This document shows, piece by piece, positions 16,079 to 24,477 of a DNA stretch of 64,000 bases. A model generated the notes under the pieces. The model saw nothing but the letters and a program-made list of their open reading frames with translations. It had not been told where the DNA came from and did no database searches. Location: contig NZ_KB891999.1 in NCBI RefSeq assembly GCF_000373625.1, positions 165,739-229,738 of the forward strand, in the 5' to 3' direction. Origin of the DNA: Streptomyces sp. LaPpAH-108 (GTDB taxonomy: Bacteria > Actinomycetota > Actinomycetes > Streptomycetales > Streptomycetaceae). A program made the translations under genes and the position numbers. Position 1 is the stretch's first letter. The number at the start of each line of letters is the position of its first letter.

Positions 16079-17344
16079 GTGGAGGCGAACAGGCACCTGG
16101 CGGATGCGCTCACGGAAGCAGGGCTGACCCAGGCCGAGTTGGCGGAGGCAGTTAACGACTACCTCCGGTCCCTCGGCGGGGACGGAACGGTCAGTGACCG
16201 GACGGTGCGGCACTGGCTGACCGGAAAGACCCGCTGGCCCCACCCCCGGCAGCGCGAGGCCCTGGAGGCAGTATTCGGCCGTAGTGCCGGGGAACTCGGG
16301 TTCCGACCCCCAGCAGGCCGAAGAAGCACAACCAGGAAGGAGGACCCTGTGGACCGCAGGAACTTCCTCACCGCCGCCACCGGCGCGACCGCCGCCGCCG
16401 TGCCGCTGGTCGCTGCCCGGCCGCACGCAGTGGGCACCACGGACGTGATCCGGCTCCGCAGCGGCCTGGACGCCCTGACGGCCCTGGACGCCTCCAGGGG
16501 TGGTCACGAGGCCCTGGAGCGGGCCGCCCTGGCGGGCGCCACCGAAGCCCTGGACCTCCAGAAGCGTGCGGCCTCCCAGCGCATCCGGCAGCGCCTCTTC
16601 AGCGTGGCCGCGAATTACACCGCGTCGGCCGCCTGGTCGGCCGTGGACGCCCGCCAGAGCGACCGCGCGCTGACCCACCTGAACCGCGCGCTGTACCTGG
16701 CGGGCATGGCGAAGGACCCGGTGGCCGAGCTGCGCGTGTGGAACTCGCACGCCATGCTCGCGCTGCATCGCGGGGAGTTCTCGCAAGCCGTGGACGCGGG
16801 CCAGGCCGCGCAGGCGACCGCCATCACGCGCCGAGATCCGCTGTTCGCCTCCCTGGCGCACGCGCGCACGGCGGTGGGGCACTCCAACGTCGGGGACCGC
16901 CGGGGCGCCCTGCGGTCGCTGGGGCACGCGGAAGACGCTCTGGCGAAGGCGGGCGCGGACGAGCCCCGGCCGTCCTGGGTGGCCTTCTACGGGTCTGCGG
17001 AACTGCTGGCCATCACCGCCATCGTGCGGGACGAGATCGGGGACGCGGCGGGCGCGGAGGCGGCCTCTCACCGCGCCCTGGCCGCCACCCCGCAGCAGTT
17101 CCGCCGGAACAGGGCCCTGGCCACCCTCCAGCTCGCCACAGCCCAGCTCCACCAGCGCGACGTGGACCAGGCGTGCGGCACGGCGGACCAGGTGTTCGCG
17201 CTCATGGCCGGTGACCCCCTGCCGGGCCGGATGCGGTCCTACCTCGGGGACTTCTTCCGCGACTTGATCACCCTGGCGCCGGACTCCACGACTGCGCGAG
17301 AGTGGGAAGACCGTTACCGATCAGAATGGAGCCAGGCCCAATGA
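16079..17344 (+). CDS. XRE-family regulator with TPR-like C-terminus
   Basis: A 421-aa protein. Residues ~8-75 form a helix-turn-helix (AGLTQAELAEAVNDYLRSLG, then TVSDRTVRHWLTGKTRWPHP). The rest (~130-410) is helical repeat sequence of the type seen in Streptomyces XRE/TPR regulators. Between them, residues 93-116 read like a twin-arginine segment (DRRNFLTAATGATAAAVPLV), odd in the middle of a cytoplasmic protein. The GTG start has no ribosome site but a -10-like TACCTT six bases upstream. Its stop overlaps the acetyltransferase start. Confidence 0.85.
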   Translation: MEANRHLADALTEAGLTQAELAEAVNDYLRSLGGDGTVSDRTVRHWLTGKTRWPHPRQREALEAVFGRSAGELGFRPPAGRRSTTRKEDPVDRRNFLTAATGATAAAVPLVAARPHAVGTTDVIRLRSGLDALTALDASRGGHEALERAALAGATEALDLQKRAASQRIRQRLFSVAANYTASAAWSAVDARQSDRALTHLNRALYLAGMAKDPVAELRVWNSHAMLALHRGEFSQAVDAGQAAQATAITRRDPLFASLAHARTAVGHSNVGDRRGALRSLGHAEDALAKAGADEPRPSWVAFYGSAELLAITAIVRDEIGDAAGAEAASHRALAATPQQFRRNRALATLQLATAQLHQRDVDQACGTADQVFALMAGDPLPGRMRSYLGDFFRDLITLAPDSTTAREWEDRYRSEWSQAQ

Positions 17345-17868
17345 CCCCAGCCCTGGAGCTGCGCCACTACGGCCACGACGACCTGTCGGAGATCCGGCAG
17401 ACGTTGATCGACGTACACGCGGACGTGCACGCCGACCGCATGGCCGACGACGAGTTCCGGCAGAAGTTCCCCTGGTTCGTGGATCACTGGGGCGGGAACC
17501 CCGGCTTCTCGTGCATGATCGCCCGCGAGGGGGACGAGGTGGTGGGCTTCGCCTACGGTGCCCCCGGCGCGGAGGGCCGGGAGTGGTGGCGGGAGCACCT
17601 GGACCCGGCGCCGGAGAAGGCCCGCACGTTCCACTTCTCAGAGCTGATGGTGCGCGAGCAGTGGCGGAAGACCGGAGCGGCGGAGCGGCTGCACCGGGCC
17701 CTGATGGACGCTCGGGACGACGACCTGGCGGCGCTGCTCGTGGACGTGACGCACCCGAAGGTGGAGGCCCTGTACCAGTCGTGGGGGTACCGGAAGGTCG
17801 GAGAGGACCAGCCGTTCCCCGACTCCCCGGTGTACGCGGTGATGATCGTGGACTTGCCGCTTCGGTGA
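17341..17868 (+). CDS. GNAT-family N-acetyltransferase
   Basis: A 175-aa GNAT protein. The ATG at 17341 overlaps the stop of the XRE gene (ATGA), giving translational coupling. The family pattern is visible: an N-terminal recognition helix, strand GDEVVGFAYGAP, the FHFSELMVREQWRKTGAAERL acetyl-CoA-binding segment (Q/RxxGxG/A-like) and a C-terminal YQSWGYRKVGEDQPF. Substrate unknown. It is accessory cargo of the tRNA-Pro element. Confidence 0.85.
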   Translation: MTPALELRHYGHDDLSEIRQTLIDVHADVHADRMADDEFRQKFPWFVDHWGGNPGFSCMIAREGDEVVGFAYGAPGAEGREWWREHLDPAPEKARTFHFSELMVREQWRKTGAAERLHRALMDARDDDLAALLVDVTHPKVEALYQSWGYRKVGEDQPFPDSPVYAVMIVDLPLR

Positions 17869-17930
17869 TGTCGAAGTGTGGCAACAACCGCAGGATGACA
17901 GTCGCATAGCACTGACGTGTAGGGGGAGAC

Positions 17931-18548
17931 ATGAGCCTCAGCGAAATCGACTGGGGAGATGCGCCCGCGTGGGCTGCCACAGTATTCGCTGGTGCTGCGG
18001 CCTGGTTCGCATATCAGACGATCAAGAGCCAGAGACAGCAGATCCGCGAACAACAAGCTTTCATCGCGGAGCAGTCCACGAACCTCCGACTGGAACGCAC
18101 TGCTTTGGAGGCAGCGCAACAGGAGCGACGGTCCGCTCAAGCAAGCCTGCTCGATCTACCTGTGGAGACGGTTGGGAGTGACCTTCTACCGCGCGACAGA
18201 TACGGAAACCGAGTTGGCAGGGATACGTTCTGGGCCACCGTCCATAACCGCAGTCGAGAGCCAGTTCATCAGGTGACGATCAGATTCGGTACCACGCAGC
18301 GGGCGGTCAAATATTGCGTGCGGGAGGTGGAGGGTTGGCTGACAACTAATTGGGAGGAGGCTGCCACACTGCCCGTGCTGGGCGGCGGACGGAAAGTGAC
18401 CTTTGCTTCACCTCCCTTGAGCGAAGGCGCACTGAACACGGAACGGCCAGTGGCGTTCTTCACTGACCAGGGTGGCGTTCGCTGGCGCCTGAATGAGCAC
18501 GGTGATCTTCGCGAAGCTACACCCGAGGATGAATCCGGATCGCAGTAG
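17931..18548 (+). CDS. Membrane-anchored coiled-coil protein of unknown function
   Basis: A 205-aa protein with one N-terminal membrane helix (APAWAATVFAGAAAWFAYQT), a ~40-residue Gln/Glu/Arg-rich coiled coil, then a beta-rich cytoplasmic domain. A GGGGGAG ribosome site precedes the ATG. GC content is visibly lower than its neighbours, with A/T-ending codons, which fits recent transfer as part of the element. I do not recognise the domain. Confidence 0.75.
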   Translation: MSLSEIDWGDAPAWAATVFAGAAAWFAYQTIKSQRQQIREQQAFIAEQSTNLRLERTALEAAQQERRSAQASLLDLPVETVGSDLLPRDRYGNRVGRDTFWATVHNRSREPVHQVTIRFGTTQRAVKYCVREVEGWLTTNWEEAATLPVLGGGRKVTFASPPLSEGALNTERPVAFFTDQGGVRWRLNEHGDLREATPEDESGSQ

Positions 18549-18603
18549 CGCTGCTCCCGCCGACCCGACCACCTACCACTGACTCACATGAACACGGCAG
18601 GAG

Positions 18604-18627
18604 GCCGCAGCTCGTATGAGCTGCGGC
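18604..18627. terminator. Hairpin between convergent genes
   Basis: GCCGCAGCTC, loop GTAT, GAGCTGCGGC: a perfect 10-bp stem between the plus-strand gene ending at 18548 and the minus-strand gene ending at 18638. Probably a bidirectional terminator. Confidence 0.6.
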
Positions 18628-18637
18628 TCCCTTGCGT

Positions 18638-19345
18638 TCAGGCAGCGGGCAGTTCCGGCCGCCCCTCCACAGCCATGCCCCGCAGGAGACCGGCCATCAC
18701 CTCCGGGACGCGGGCGCGCTGCGCGGCCGTCAGCTCCAGGGCGCCCAGCGCCCGGTTCATCGCCTCGAACATGATCTTCGTCTGGACCTCGGCCAGCACC
18801 ACCAGACGCTCTTCCACACCCATGCGGGCCGCGAGATCGCACATCTTCAGCAGCCGGTCCCGTTCTTCCCCGTACAGCCGCACCCATCCGTTCACGGCCG
18901 CGCTGTACGTGGTGTCCACGCCGGGGAACTCCCCACCCTGGCGCTCTACTTCCGAAGTCATGCCCCACACCAGGGCTTCGGCCTCGGTCTCCTGCACCCG
19001 TTCCAACAGCCACGCCACGTGGCCGGACGCCTGCCGGATGAGCCGCGAGACGACGACCGCCGGGTCTTCCTGCGGGCCGTCCACGTCCCCGTAGGTGCGC
19101 AGGAACTCGGCAGTGGCCTCACGGCGCTGTGCGGCGGCCCGCACCTGTGGTGCTGCGCCACCGTGCATCCGGCACACGGTTGCCCCGGTGACCGCCATGC
19201 CACGGCACCGGCCGCCGGACCGCGTACGGGCCGTACAGCGGCCGTCCTCGGGCGTCTCCGGGCCGTTTCCGCCGCCGGTGGCCGACTGGACGCGCGCACG
19301 GGGTCCGCGCCCTCCGGGCGCGCGCATGGGGTCGTTCGCGCTCAT
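18638..19345 (-). CDS. Phage-like protein with C4-type HGGAPQ zinc motif
   Basis: A 235-aa protein. Residues ~35-70 contain CTARTRSGGRCRG and VCRMHGGAAPQV, a two-Cys-pair/HGG motif common in actinophage and island proteins of unclear function (sometimes near terminase genes). The rest is helical and charged. The ATG at 19345 overlaps the stop of the small membrane protein upstream (ATGA). A DNA-packaging or DNA-binding role is possible but not shown. Confidence 0.75.
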   Translation of the reverse strand: MSANDPMRAPGGRGPRARVQSATGGGNGPETPEDGRCTARTRSGGRCRGMAVTGATVCRMHGGAAPQVRAAAQRREATAEFLRTYGDVDGPQEDPAVVVSRLIRQASGHVAWLLERVQETEAEALVWGMTSEVERQGGEFPGVDTTYSAAVNGWVRLYGEERDRLLKMCDLAARMGVEERLVVLAEVQTKIMFEAMNRALGALELTAAQRARVPEVMAGLLRGMAVEGRPELPAA

Positions 19346-19581
19346 GCTGCCTCGGCTCCCTTCCGGGCGCCCTGCACGCCCGCCTGACGGCCGTTCACGC
19401 CCCGGACCGGGCGGGTGCCCGCCGGGCGCTCCAGCGGCACCACGGTGGCGTCCTGGCCGTCCTCCGGCTGCGCCTCGGGGCGCCCCGCCCGGTGGGTGCC
19501 GTGCCACCACACGCTGAACATCAGCACGCCGGTCGTGGCCGCGCTCCCGGCGCAGGCGCTCAGCATCATGGACAGGTTCAT
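19342..19581 (-). CDS. 79-aa single-span membrane protein
   Basis: Starts at ATG 19581 with a GAGGAG site nine bases upstream. The N-terminal ~25 residues form one membrane helix (MMLSACAGSAATTGVLMFSV), followed by a Gly/Arg/Pro-rich cytoplasmic tail. It overlaps the next gene by four bases. Small membrane proteins of this kind are typical of conjugative actinomycete elements; no specific family is recognised. Confidence 0.7.
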   Translation of the reverse strand: MNLSMMLSACAGSAATTGVLMFSVWWHGTHRAGRPEAQPEDGQDATVVPLERPAGTRPVRGVNGRQAGVQGARKGAEAA

Positions 19582-19620
19582 GATCTTGCTCCTCAACTGT
19601 TGTTGATCTTGCTGTGCGTT

Positions 19621-19643
19621 CCGCCCCCCTTTCAGGGGGGCGG
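19621..19643. terminator. Strong CCGCCCCCC/GGGGGGCGG hairpin
   Basis: Perfect 9-bp stem with the 5-base loop TTTCA, 40 bp upstream of the 19581 start, separating that gene from the GTGCAC repeat field. It could terminate transcription from the repeat region or act as a leader attenuator. Confidence 0.5.
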
Positions 19644-19647
19644 AAAC

Positions 19648-19779
19648 GTGCACCTCAGCCGCGTGCACCGCGTGCACCTGAGCGTGTAGCTGTGACCTGC
19701 GGCTTTGCCGGGACCGTGCACCCGGCGTGCCCCGCGTGCACCTGCACGCCGAAAACGCCGCGTGCACCTGTTCGTGCAC
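19648..19779. repeat. GTGCAC iteron-like array
   Basis: Seven copies of the palindrome GTGCAC at 19648, 19663, 19672, 19716, 19736, 19762 and 19774, most followed by C, plus degenerate copies (GTGCCC, CTGCAC). This far exceeds expectation for 132 bp. It lies between the replication-ATPase remnant and the minus-strand operon. Candidates are an iteron origin or a repressor-binding field. Confidence 0.6.
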
Positions 19780-19802
19780 CCCTGCACGGCCCCGTGCGGG
19801 AG

Positions 19803-20235
19803 TCAGAACAGGGCGCCGGAGGGTGCCCGGTAGACCGTGCCCGCGCCCGCCGGACCGGTCTTCGCCTCCAACTGCCCAGCCTCCACGAGCTTGGCCAGAC
19901 GGCGCCGCGCCTTCTCCTTCTGTGCCGCGCTCGGCTTCTCCGTCTCGAAGATCGCCTTCGCTGCGTCCAAGGCGGAGATCCCGCCCCGGCTCGCACCGGC
20001 CAGCGCCACGAGATCCGCCGTGTGGTGCACGGTCGCGGTGCCGGTGGTGTGGTCGTGCAGCAGACGGAACGGGCCCACCTCCGCGAACGGCTGCTTCAGG
20101 TGACGCAGGCTCACGATCGGGTCGCCCGCCTCACCCCACAGCGAGATCACCGAGCCCGCGCCCGACGTGATCCACGTAGAGCCGTAGATGTCCGCGAGGG
20201 TGTTCGGCTCGGCGCCGTTCGCGCCGCGCAGGCGG
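19803..20235 (-). pseudogene. C-terminal fragment of an element replication AAA ATPase
   Basis: About 140 codons to the stop at 19803: NTLADIYGSTWITSGAGSVI followed by SLWGEAGDPIVSLRHLKQP. This is the pattern of the C-terminal part of RecA/DnaB-like ATPases encoded by actinomycete integrative elements. A winged-helix-like tail follows (EKARRRLAKLVEAGQLEAKT). Upstream of ~20235 the frame runs antisense through the integrase fragment and loses similarity, so the Walker motifs are gone. Confidence 0.6.
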
Positions 20236-20552
20236 CGGAGAAGCTGGCCGCCGGGGAAGCGTACGAGGACAGCGGGTACGTCCTCGTGGACGACCTCGGG
20301 CGGCCGTGGAAGACGGACAAGCTCCGGCGTGAGGCGCACAAGCTGATGGCCACCACGGGCGTACGGAAGGTAAGGCCGTACGACGCGCGGCACGCCTGCC
20401 TGTCGTGGATGGCGAACAACGGGGTGCCGGACACGATGGTCTCCGCGTGGGCCGGTCACTCGGACCTCGGGTTCACGAAGCGGACCTATGTGCACCCCGA
20501 CCCGCAGTCGCTCAGGGCGGGTTCGGAGAAGCTGGCCGAACTGCTCGGCTGA
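20220..20552 (+). pseudogene. C-terminal fragment of a tyrosine integrase
   Basis: About 110 codons beginning near AQAAEKLAAGEAYEDSGYVL. It includes the catalytic box KVRPYDARHACLSWMANNGV, the GH of SAWAGHSDL and the nucleophile Tyr in KRTYVHPD, then a normal stop at 20552. The N-terminal arm-binding domain and first catalytic Arg are missing. It ends about 95 bp from the tRNA, the usual place for int in tRNA-Pro elements. Confidence 0.8.
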
Positions 20553-20570
20553 CCTTGATCAACAGCGTTT

Positions 20571-20587
20571 GTGAGAAATTGTGAGAC
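20571..20587. repeat. Two GTGAGA repeats near the right att
   Basis: GTGAGAAATT and GTGAGACGGC begin at 20571 and 20581, ten bases apart, between the integrase stop and the tRNA. They match the GTGAGAC triplet near the left end, consistent with recombinase arm sites. Confidence 0.45.
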
Positions 20588-20647
20588 GGCACCCCTGGAA
20601 ACGATCAAGAGGGGCCCCGAAGGACCCCTCTGACCTTGTATTTCACC

Positions 20648-20722
<75 letters not shown>

Positions 20723-20801
20723 TTGCGGTCCCAGGCGGAGTGGGTCCGCGTGATCTCGCAGGTCAAACCCTACCGTACCGGCGGGGATGCCTGGGGACGC
20801 G

Positions 20802-21323
20802 CTAATGGATGAGGGCGTTCGCGATGACCACGATGACGCCGAGGAGGGCGTCGCCCAGGCCGAGGAGGAGGGCGGCGGGCCAGGGGCGGCGGGAGCGGCG
20901 GGCGGTGATCAGTCCGAGGGTGAACAGGATCGCGATGTTGATGAGGAAGGCCGGGTATTCGACCGCGGTGGCCGGCCACCAGCCCCAGCCCGCGCCCGCC
21001 AGGACGAACACGGTCGGGAGGACGGCGGCGACCAGGGGCCATTCGTCGGCGAGGGCGCGCAGGGAGGTCCAGTGGCGGCGGGGGCCGCGTTCGGCGATGT
21101 AGTGGGCGTAGCCATGGGCGAGGGCGGAGGCGAAGGCGGTGACGAGGACCCAGAGGGCGTCGTAGCGGCGGCTGGCGGCGGAGCTGTGGCCGTGCTGGGT
21201 GAGGGCGGCGACCAGGGAGCTGGCGAGGACCGCGCCGTAGACCCCGCCGAACAGGACGGCCTCGTGCGTGTCGTGCCGCCGGTGCGGTACGCCGGGTGCC
21301 GCCTCCATGGTGCTGTCAGCCAT
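20802..21323 (-). CDS. Five-helix membrane protein of unknown function
   Basis: A 173-aa protein with a hydrophilic N-terminus containing a His/Arg/Asp cluster, then five hydrophobic helices (VLFGGVYGAVLASSLVAALT, LWVLVTAFASALAHGYAHYI and three more) with conserved-looking His residues in the second helix. The ATG at 21323 follows a GAGAG sequence. Longer in-frame starts up to 21464 give an unlikely Pro-rich extension. No named family recognised. Confidence 0.7.
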   Translation of the reverse strand: MADSTMEAAPGVPHRRHDTHEAVLFGGVYGAVLASSLVAALTQHGHSSAASRRYDALWVLVTAFASALAHGYAHYIAERGPRRHWTSLRALADEWPLVAAVLPTVFVLAGAGWGWWPATAVEYPAFLINIAILFTLGLITARRSRRPWPAALLLGLGDALLGVIVVIANALIH

Positions 21324-21517
21324 GTCTCTCACGATCACCCGGGGGTACGGCGCCCGCCACCCTGGTGGGCTGTCGGGCGGCACGACGCACCCCGGCGGCC
21401 ACCCCGGCCACTCCGGCAACAAGATCGGGAAAGGGCCGTACCGGACGGTTGACGCGTCAGCCATGTCCGTACAAAGGTGGCCGCGACAGGAGTGAGCCGG
21501 TCCGACGAGGGGCTGTC

Positions 21518-22678
21518 ATGGTGGATGCGCTGGGGATCGCCGTCATCGGGTTCGGCTGGATGGGGCGGGTGCACACCCAGGCGTACAGCAGGGTCCGGCA
21601 CCATTTTCCCCGACTCCCCCTGCGCCCCGAGCTGGTGACGGTGGCCGAGGAGGTGCCGGGGCGGGCCGAGGAGGCCGCCGAGCGGTACGGGTTCACCACC
21701 GCCACCCGCGACTGGCGGGAGATCGCCGCCGACCCGCGCGTACGCGCCGTCAGCATCACCGCGCCCAATTTCCTGCACCGCGAGATCGGCGTGGCCATGG
21801 CCGAGGCGGGCAAGCACGTCTGGGTCGAGAAGCCGGTCGGGCTGAGCGGCGAGGACGCCCGCGCGGTGGCCGACGCGGTCGCCAAGGCGGGCGTCCGGAG
21901 CGCGGTCGGCTTCAACTACCGCTGCGCCCCCGCCGTCGAGTCCGCCCGCGATCTGATCGCCGCCGGGGAACTGGGCGCGGTCACCCATGTGCGCGTCCGC
22001 CTGTTCAGCGACTACGCGGCGCACCCGGACGGCGCGCTGACCTGGCGCTACGAGCGGGCCCGGGGCGGCAGCGGGGTGCTCGGGGACCTCGCCTCGCACG
22101 GCACCGACCTGGCCCGCTTCCTGGTCGGCGACATCGCCTCCCTCGCCGCCGACACCGCCGTCTTCGTGCCCGAGCGGGCCCGCCCGGCCGGAGCCACCGC
22201 CGGTCACGCGCTGGCCTCCGGCGGCGCGCCGGGCCCGGTCGAGAACGAGGACTACGTGAACTGTCTGCTGCGTTTCGCCTCCGGCGCGCGCGGCGTCCTG
22301 GAGGCGTGCCGGGTCTCGGTCGGCGAGCAGAACAACTACGGCTTCGAGGTGCACGGCACCCGGGGCGCGGTGTTCTGGAACTTCCGCCGGATGAACGAGC
22401 TGCGCGTCAGCCGGGGCACCACCTACCAGGACCAGCCGGTCAGCACGGTGTACGTCGGTCCGGGCGACGGCGAGTTCGCCGCGTTCCAGCCCGGCGCGGC
22501 CAACGCCATGGGGTACGACGACTTGAAGGTCATCGAGGCGTACCGGTTCCTGCGCTCGATCGCGGAGGGCGAGCCGTACGGGGCGACGCTCACGGACGCG
22601 GTACGCGCCGCCGCCGCGCTGGACGCCATGGCGGAGTCGGCCGAGCGCCGGGGATGGGTCGACCTGCCGGCCACATAG
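21518..22678 (+). CDS. Gfo/Idh/MocA-family oxidoreductase
   Basis: A 386-aa NAD(P)-dependent sugar or cyclitol dehydrogenase-like protein. The Rossmann motif GFGWMGRVHTQAY is at the N-terminus. The family's EKPV signature (VWVEKPVGL) is near residue 105. The C-terminal beta-sheet domain contains GGSGVLGDLASHGTDLARFL, carrying the substrate-binding Asp/His residues. The ATG at 21518 has a GAGG site. With the second dehydrogenase and the ABC importer downstream it likely belongs to an inositol or sugar pathway. Confidence 0.9.
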   Translation: MVDALGIAVIGFGWMGRVHTQAYSRVRHHFPRLPLRPELVTVAEEVPGRAEEAAERYGFTTATRDWREIAADPRVRAVSITAPNFLHREIGVAMAEAGKHVWVEKPVGLSGEDARAVADAVAKAGVRSAVGFNYRCAPAVESARDLIAAGELGAVTHVRVRLFSDYAAHPDGALTWRYERARGGSGVLGDLASHGTDLARFLVGDIASLAADTAVFVPERARPAGATAGHALASGGAPGPVENEDYVNCLLRFASGARGVLEACRVSVGEQNNYGFEVHGTRGAVFWNFRRMNELRVSRGTTYQDQPVSTVYVGPGDGEFAAFQPGAANAMGYDDLKVIEAYRFLRSIAEGEPYGATLTDAVRAAAALDAMAESAERRGWVDLPAT

Positions 22679-22732
22679 GCGCGCCACACATCCCGCCGCC
22701 CACGCACCCGTCGCGCTCGCACATGTTCTACG

Positions 22733-22807
22733 CCCATACAGAGAAGGCCCACACAGAGAACAACCACACAGAGAACGACCGCACACAGCACCACCGCACA
22801 CAGAAAA
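22733..22807. repeat. Five imperfect 15-17-bp tandem repeats
   Basis: Units around CCACACAGAGAACAA recur with ACAG at 22738, 22753, 22768, 22785 and 22800. The array is unusually A/C-rich and ends at the AAGGAG ribosome site of the next gene, so it forms that gene's 5' leader. Confidence 0.7.
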
Positions 22808-22822
22808 GGAGCAGCCCCGCAC

Positions 22823-23830
22823 ATGCGCATCGGAATTCTCGGCCTCGGCCGCATCGGCGCCTTCCACGCCGAGACCCTTTCCGCACTGGACGCCGTCGAG
22901 TCGCTGGTCGTCGCGGACCCGGTCGCGGACGCGGCCAAGGCCGCCGCCGAGCGGTACGGCGCGCAGGTGGCGGACTCGCCGGAGGCGCTGCTCGCCGCCG
23001 GGGTGGACGGGCTGGTGATCGCGGCGGCCACGGACGCGCACCCCGAGCTGATCCGCGCCGGAACAGCCGCGCGAGTGCCGGTCTTCTGCGAGAAGCCGGT
23101 CGCCCGCACCATGGCGGAGGGTGTCGGGGTGCTGCGGGACGTGCGGGAGAGCGGGGTACCGGTGCAGATCGGCTACCAGCGCCGGTTCGACGCGGGGTAC
23201 GCCGCCGCACGGGACGCCGTACGCGCGGGCGAGCTGGGCGCGTTGCACACGGTCCGGTGCGTGGGCCTGGACCCGGCGCCGCCGCCCGCCGCGTACATCG
23301 CCGGTTCCGGGGGCATCTTCCGGGACTGCTCCGTGCACGACTTCGACATCCTGCGGTGGGTGACCGGCCGTGAGGTCGCCGAGGTCTACGCGGTCGGCGG
23401 CAACCGGGGCGCCGACTACATCCGGGAGGCGGGCGACGCCGACACCACGGGCGCGGTCCTCACGCTGGACGACGGCACGCTCGTGACGGTCTCCAACTCC
23501 CGCCACAACGCCCGCGGTTACGACGTGCGCATGGAGCTGCACGGCTTCGCGGACTCCCTCGCGGTCGGCCTGGACGACAAGCTGCCGATCCGCTCGGCCG
23601 AGCCGGGCGTCACCTTCCCCGAAGGCACCCCGCACGACTTCTTCATGGACCGCTTCGCCGCCGCCTACCGCGCCGAACTCACCGCTTTCACCGAGGTGGT
23701 GGCGGGCACCCGCCCCTCCCCCTGCACGGTCGAGGACGCGCTTGAGGCGGGCTGGATCGCCGAGGCGTGCACGCTCTCGCTGCGCGAGCACCGACCGGTG
23801 ACGCTCGCGGAGGTCCGTACGACGACCTGA
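22823..23830 (+). CDS. iolG: Inositol 2-dehydrogenase-like Gfo/Idh/MocA oxidoreductase
   Basis: A 335-aa protein with Rossmann motif GILGLGRIGAFHAETL, nucleotide-binding CEKPVARTM and the IolG-type QIGYQRRFDAGY and GGIFRDCSVHDFDILRW segments; the Asp/His pair there is expected to bind the polyol. Length and sequence fit myo-inositol 2-dehydrogenase better than the preceding paralogue. An AAGGAG site lies 14 bases before the ATG. Substrate specificity is inferred. Confidence 0.85.
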   Translation: MRIGILGLGRIGAFHAETLSALDAVESLVVADPVADAAKAAAERYGAQVADSPEALLAAGVDGLVIAAATDAHPELIRAGTAARVPVFCEKPVARTMAEGVGVLRDVRESGVPVQIGYQRRFDAGYAAARDAVRAGELGALHTVRCVGLDPAPPPAAYIAGSGGIFRDCSVHDFDILRWVTGREVAEVYAVGGNRGADYIREAGDADTTGAVLTLDDGTLVTVSNSRHNARGYDVRMELHGFADSLAVGLDDKLPIRSAEPGVTFPEGTPHDFFMDRFAAAYRAELTAFTEVVAGTRPSPCTVEDALEAGWIAEACTLSLREHRPVTLAEVRTTT

Positions 23831-23839
23831 CCATGACAG

Positions 23840-23899
23840 CACCGGCCCACCCGGCGCCGCACCGGCCCACCCGGCGCCGCACCGGCCCATCCGGCGCCG
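23840..23899. repeat. Three 20-bp tandem repeats
   Basis: CACCGGCCCACCCGGCGCCG at 23840 and 23860, and a one-base variant at 23880, between the iolG-like stop and the convergent TetR stop. Probably slipped-strand duplication in intergenic DNA. Confidence 0.8.
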
Positions 23900-23919
23900 C
23901 CCCGGCCGAACGCCCGCCC

Positions 23920-24477
23920 TCAGGCCCGCAACCCGTCCACGATCAGCCCGAGAATCCGCTCCGCCCGCGCCTCCCCGTCCCGCGCCGGGTCGATCCGCCA
24001 CAGCACGCTGAGCTGGAGCAGTACGTCCTCGGGATCGACCCCGGCCTTGAGGGTGCCGTCCGCCGCGCCCGCGTCCAGGAGTACGCCGATCGCCCCCAGG
24101 AAGGGGTCGTAGAACTCGTCCTCGCGGCCCGCGCCCGTCGCCGCGTGGATGACCTCGGCCACGCCGAACTTGAGGCGGCCGTACCGCGCGACCTCGTCGA
24201 ACCACAGGCGCAGGGCGGTCAACGGGGCATGGGCGTCGCGGAGTTGGGGCGCGAGGTCGATGAGGTGCTGGAGGTCGTTGCGGTACAGCTCCATGATCAG
24301 CGCTTCCCGGGTCGGGAAGTGCCGGTAGAGCGTGCCGATGCCCACCCCCGCCTTCTTGGCGATGGCCGTCAGCGAGGCGGTGCTCGACGCGGCGATCTCC
24401 TCGCGGGCGACGGCGAGGATCCGCGCGCGGTTGTCGCGGGCGTCTTTCCGGGTGGGCTTGGCGGGCTGCGCGTTCAC
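23920..24477 (-). CDS. TetR-family regulator
   Basis: A 185-aa repressor-type protein starting at GTG 24477. The N-terminal HTH reads ARILAVAREEIAASSTASLT and AIAKKAGVGIGTLYRHFPTR. The remainder is a helical ligand-binding domain of the TetR_C_33-like type. It is divergent from the SDR gene at 24633 with a 155-bp gap containing an AT-richer stretch (24498-24560), so it probably controls that gene. Confidence 0.85.
   Translation of the reverse strand: MNAQPAKPTRKDARDNRARILAVAREEIAASSTASLTAIAKKAGVGIGTLYRHFPTREALIMELYRNDLQHLIDLAPQLRDAHAPLTALRLWFDEVARYGRLKFGVAEVIHAATGAGREDEFYDPFLGAIGVLLDAGAADGTLKAGVDPEDVLLQLSVLWRIDPARDGEARAERILGLIVDGLRA

Noticed and set aside
19648..19779. GTGCAC array as CRISPR
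   Set aside because: Six-base palindromes at irregular spacing, not repeat-spacer units.
22733..22807. Possible CRISPR-like array
   Set aside because: Units are 15-17 bp, imperfect and contiguous with no spacers, and no cas genes are present.
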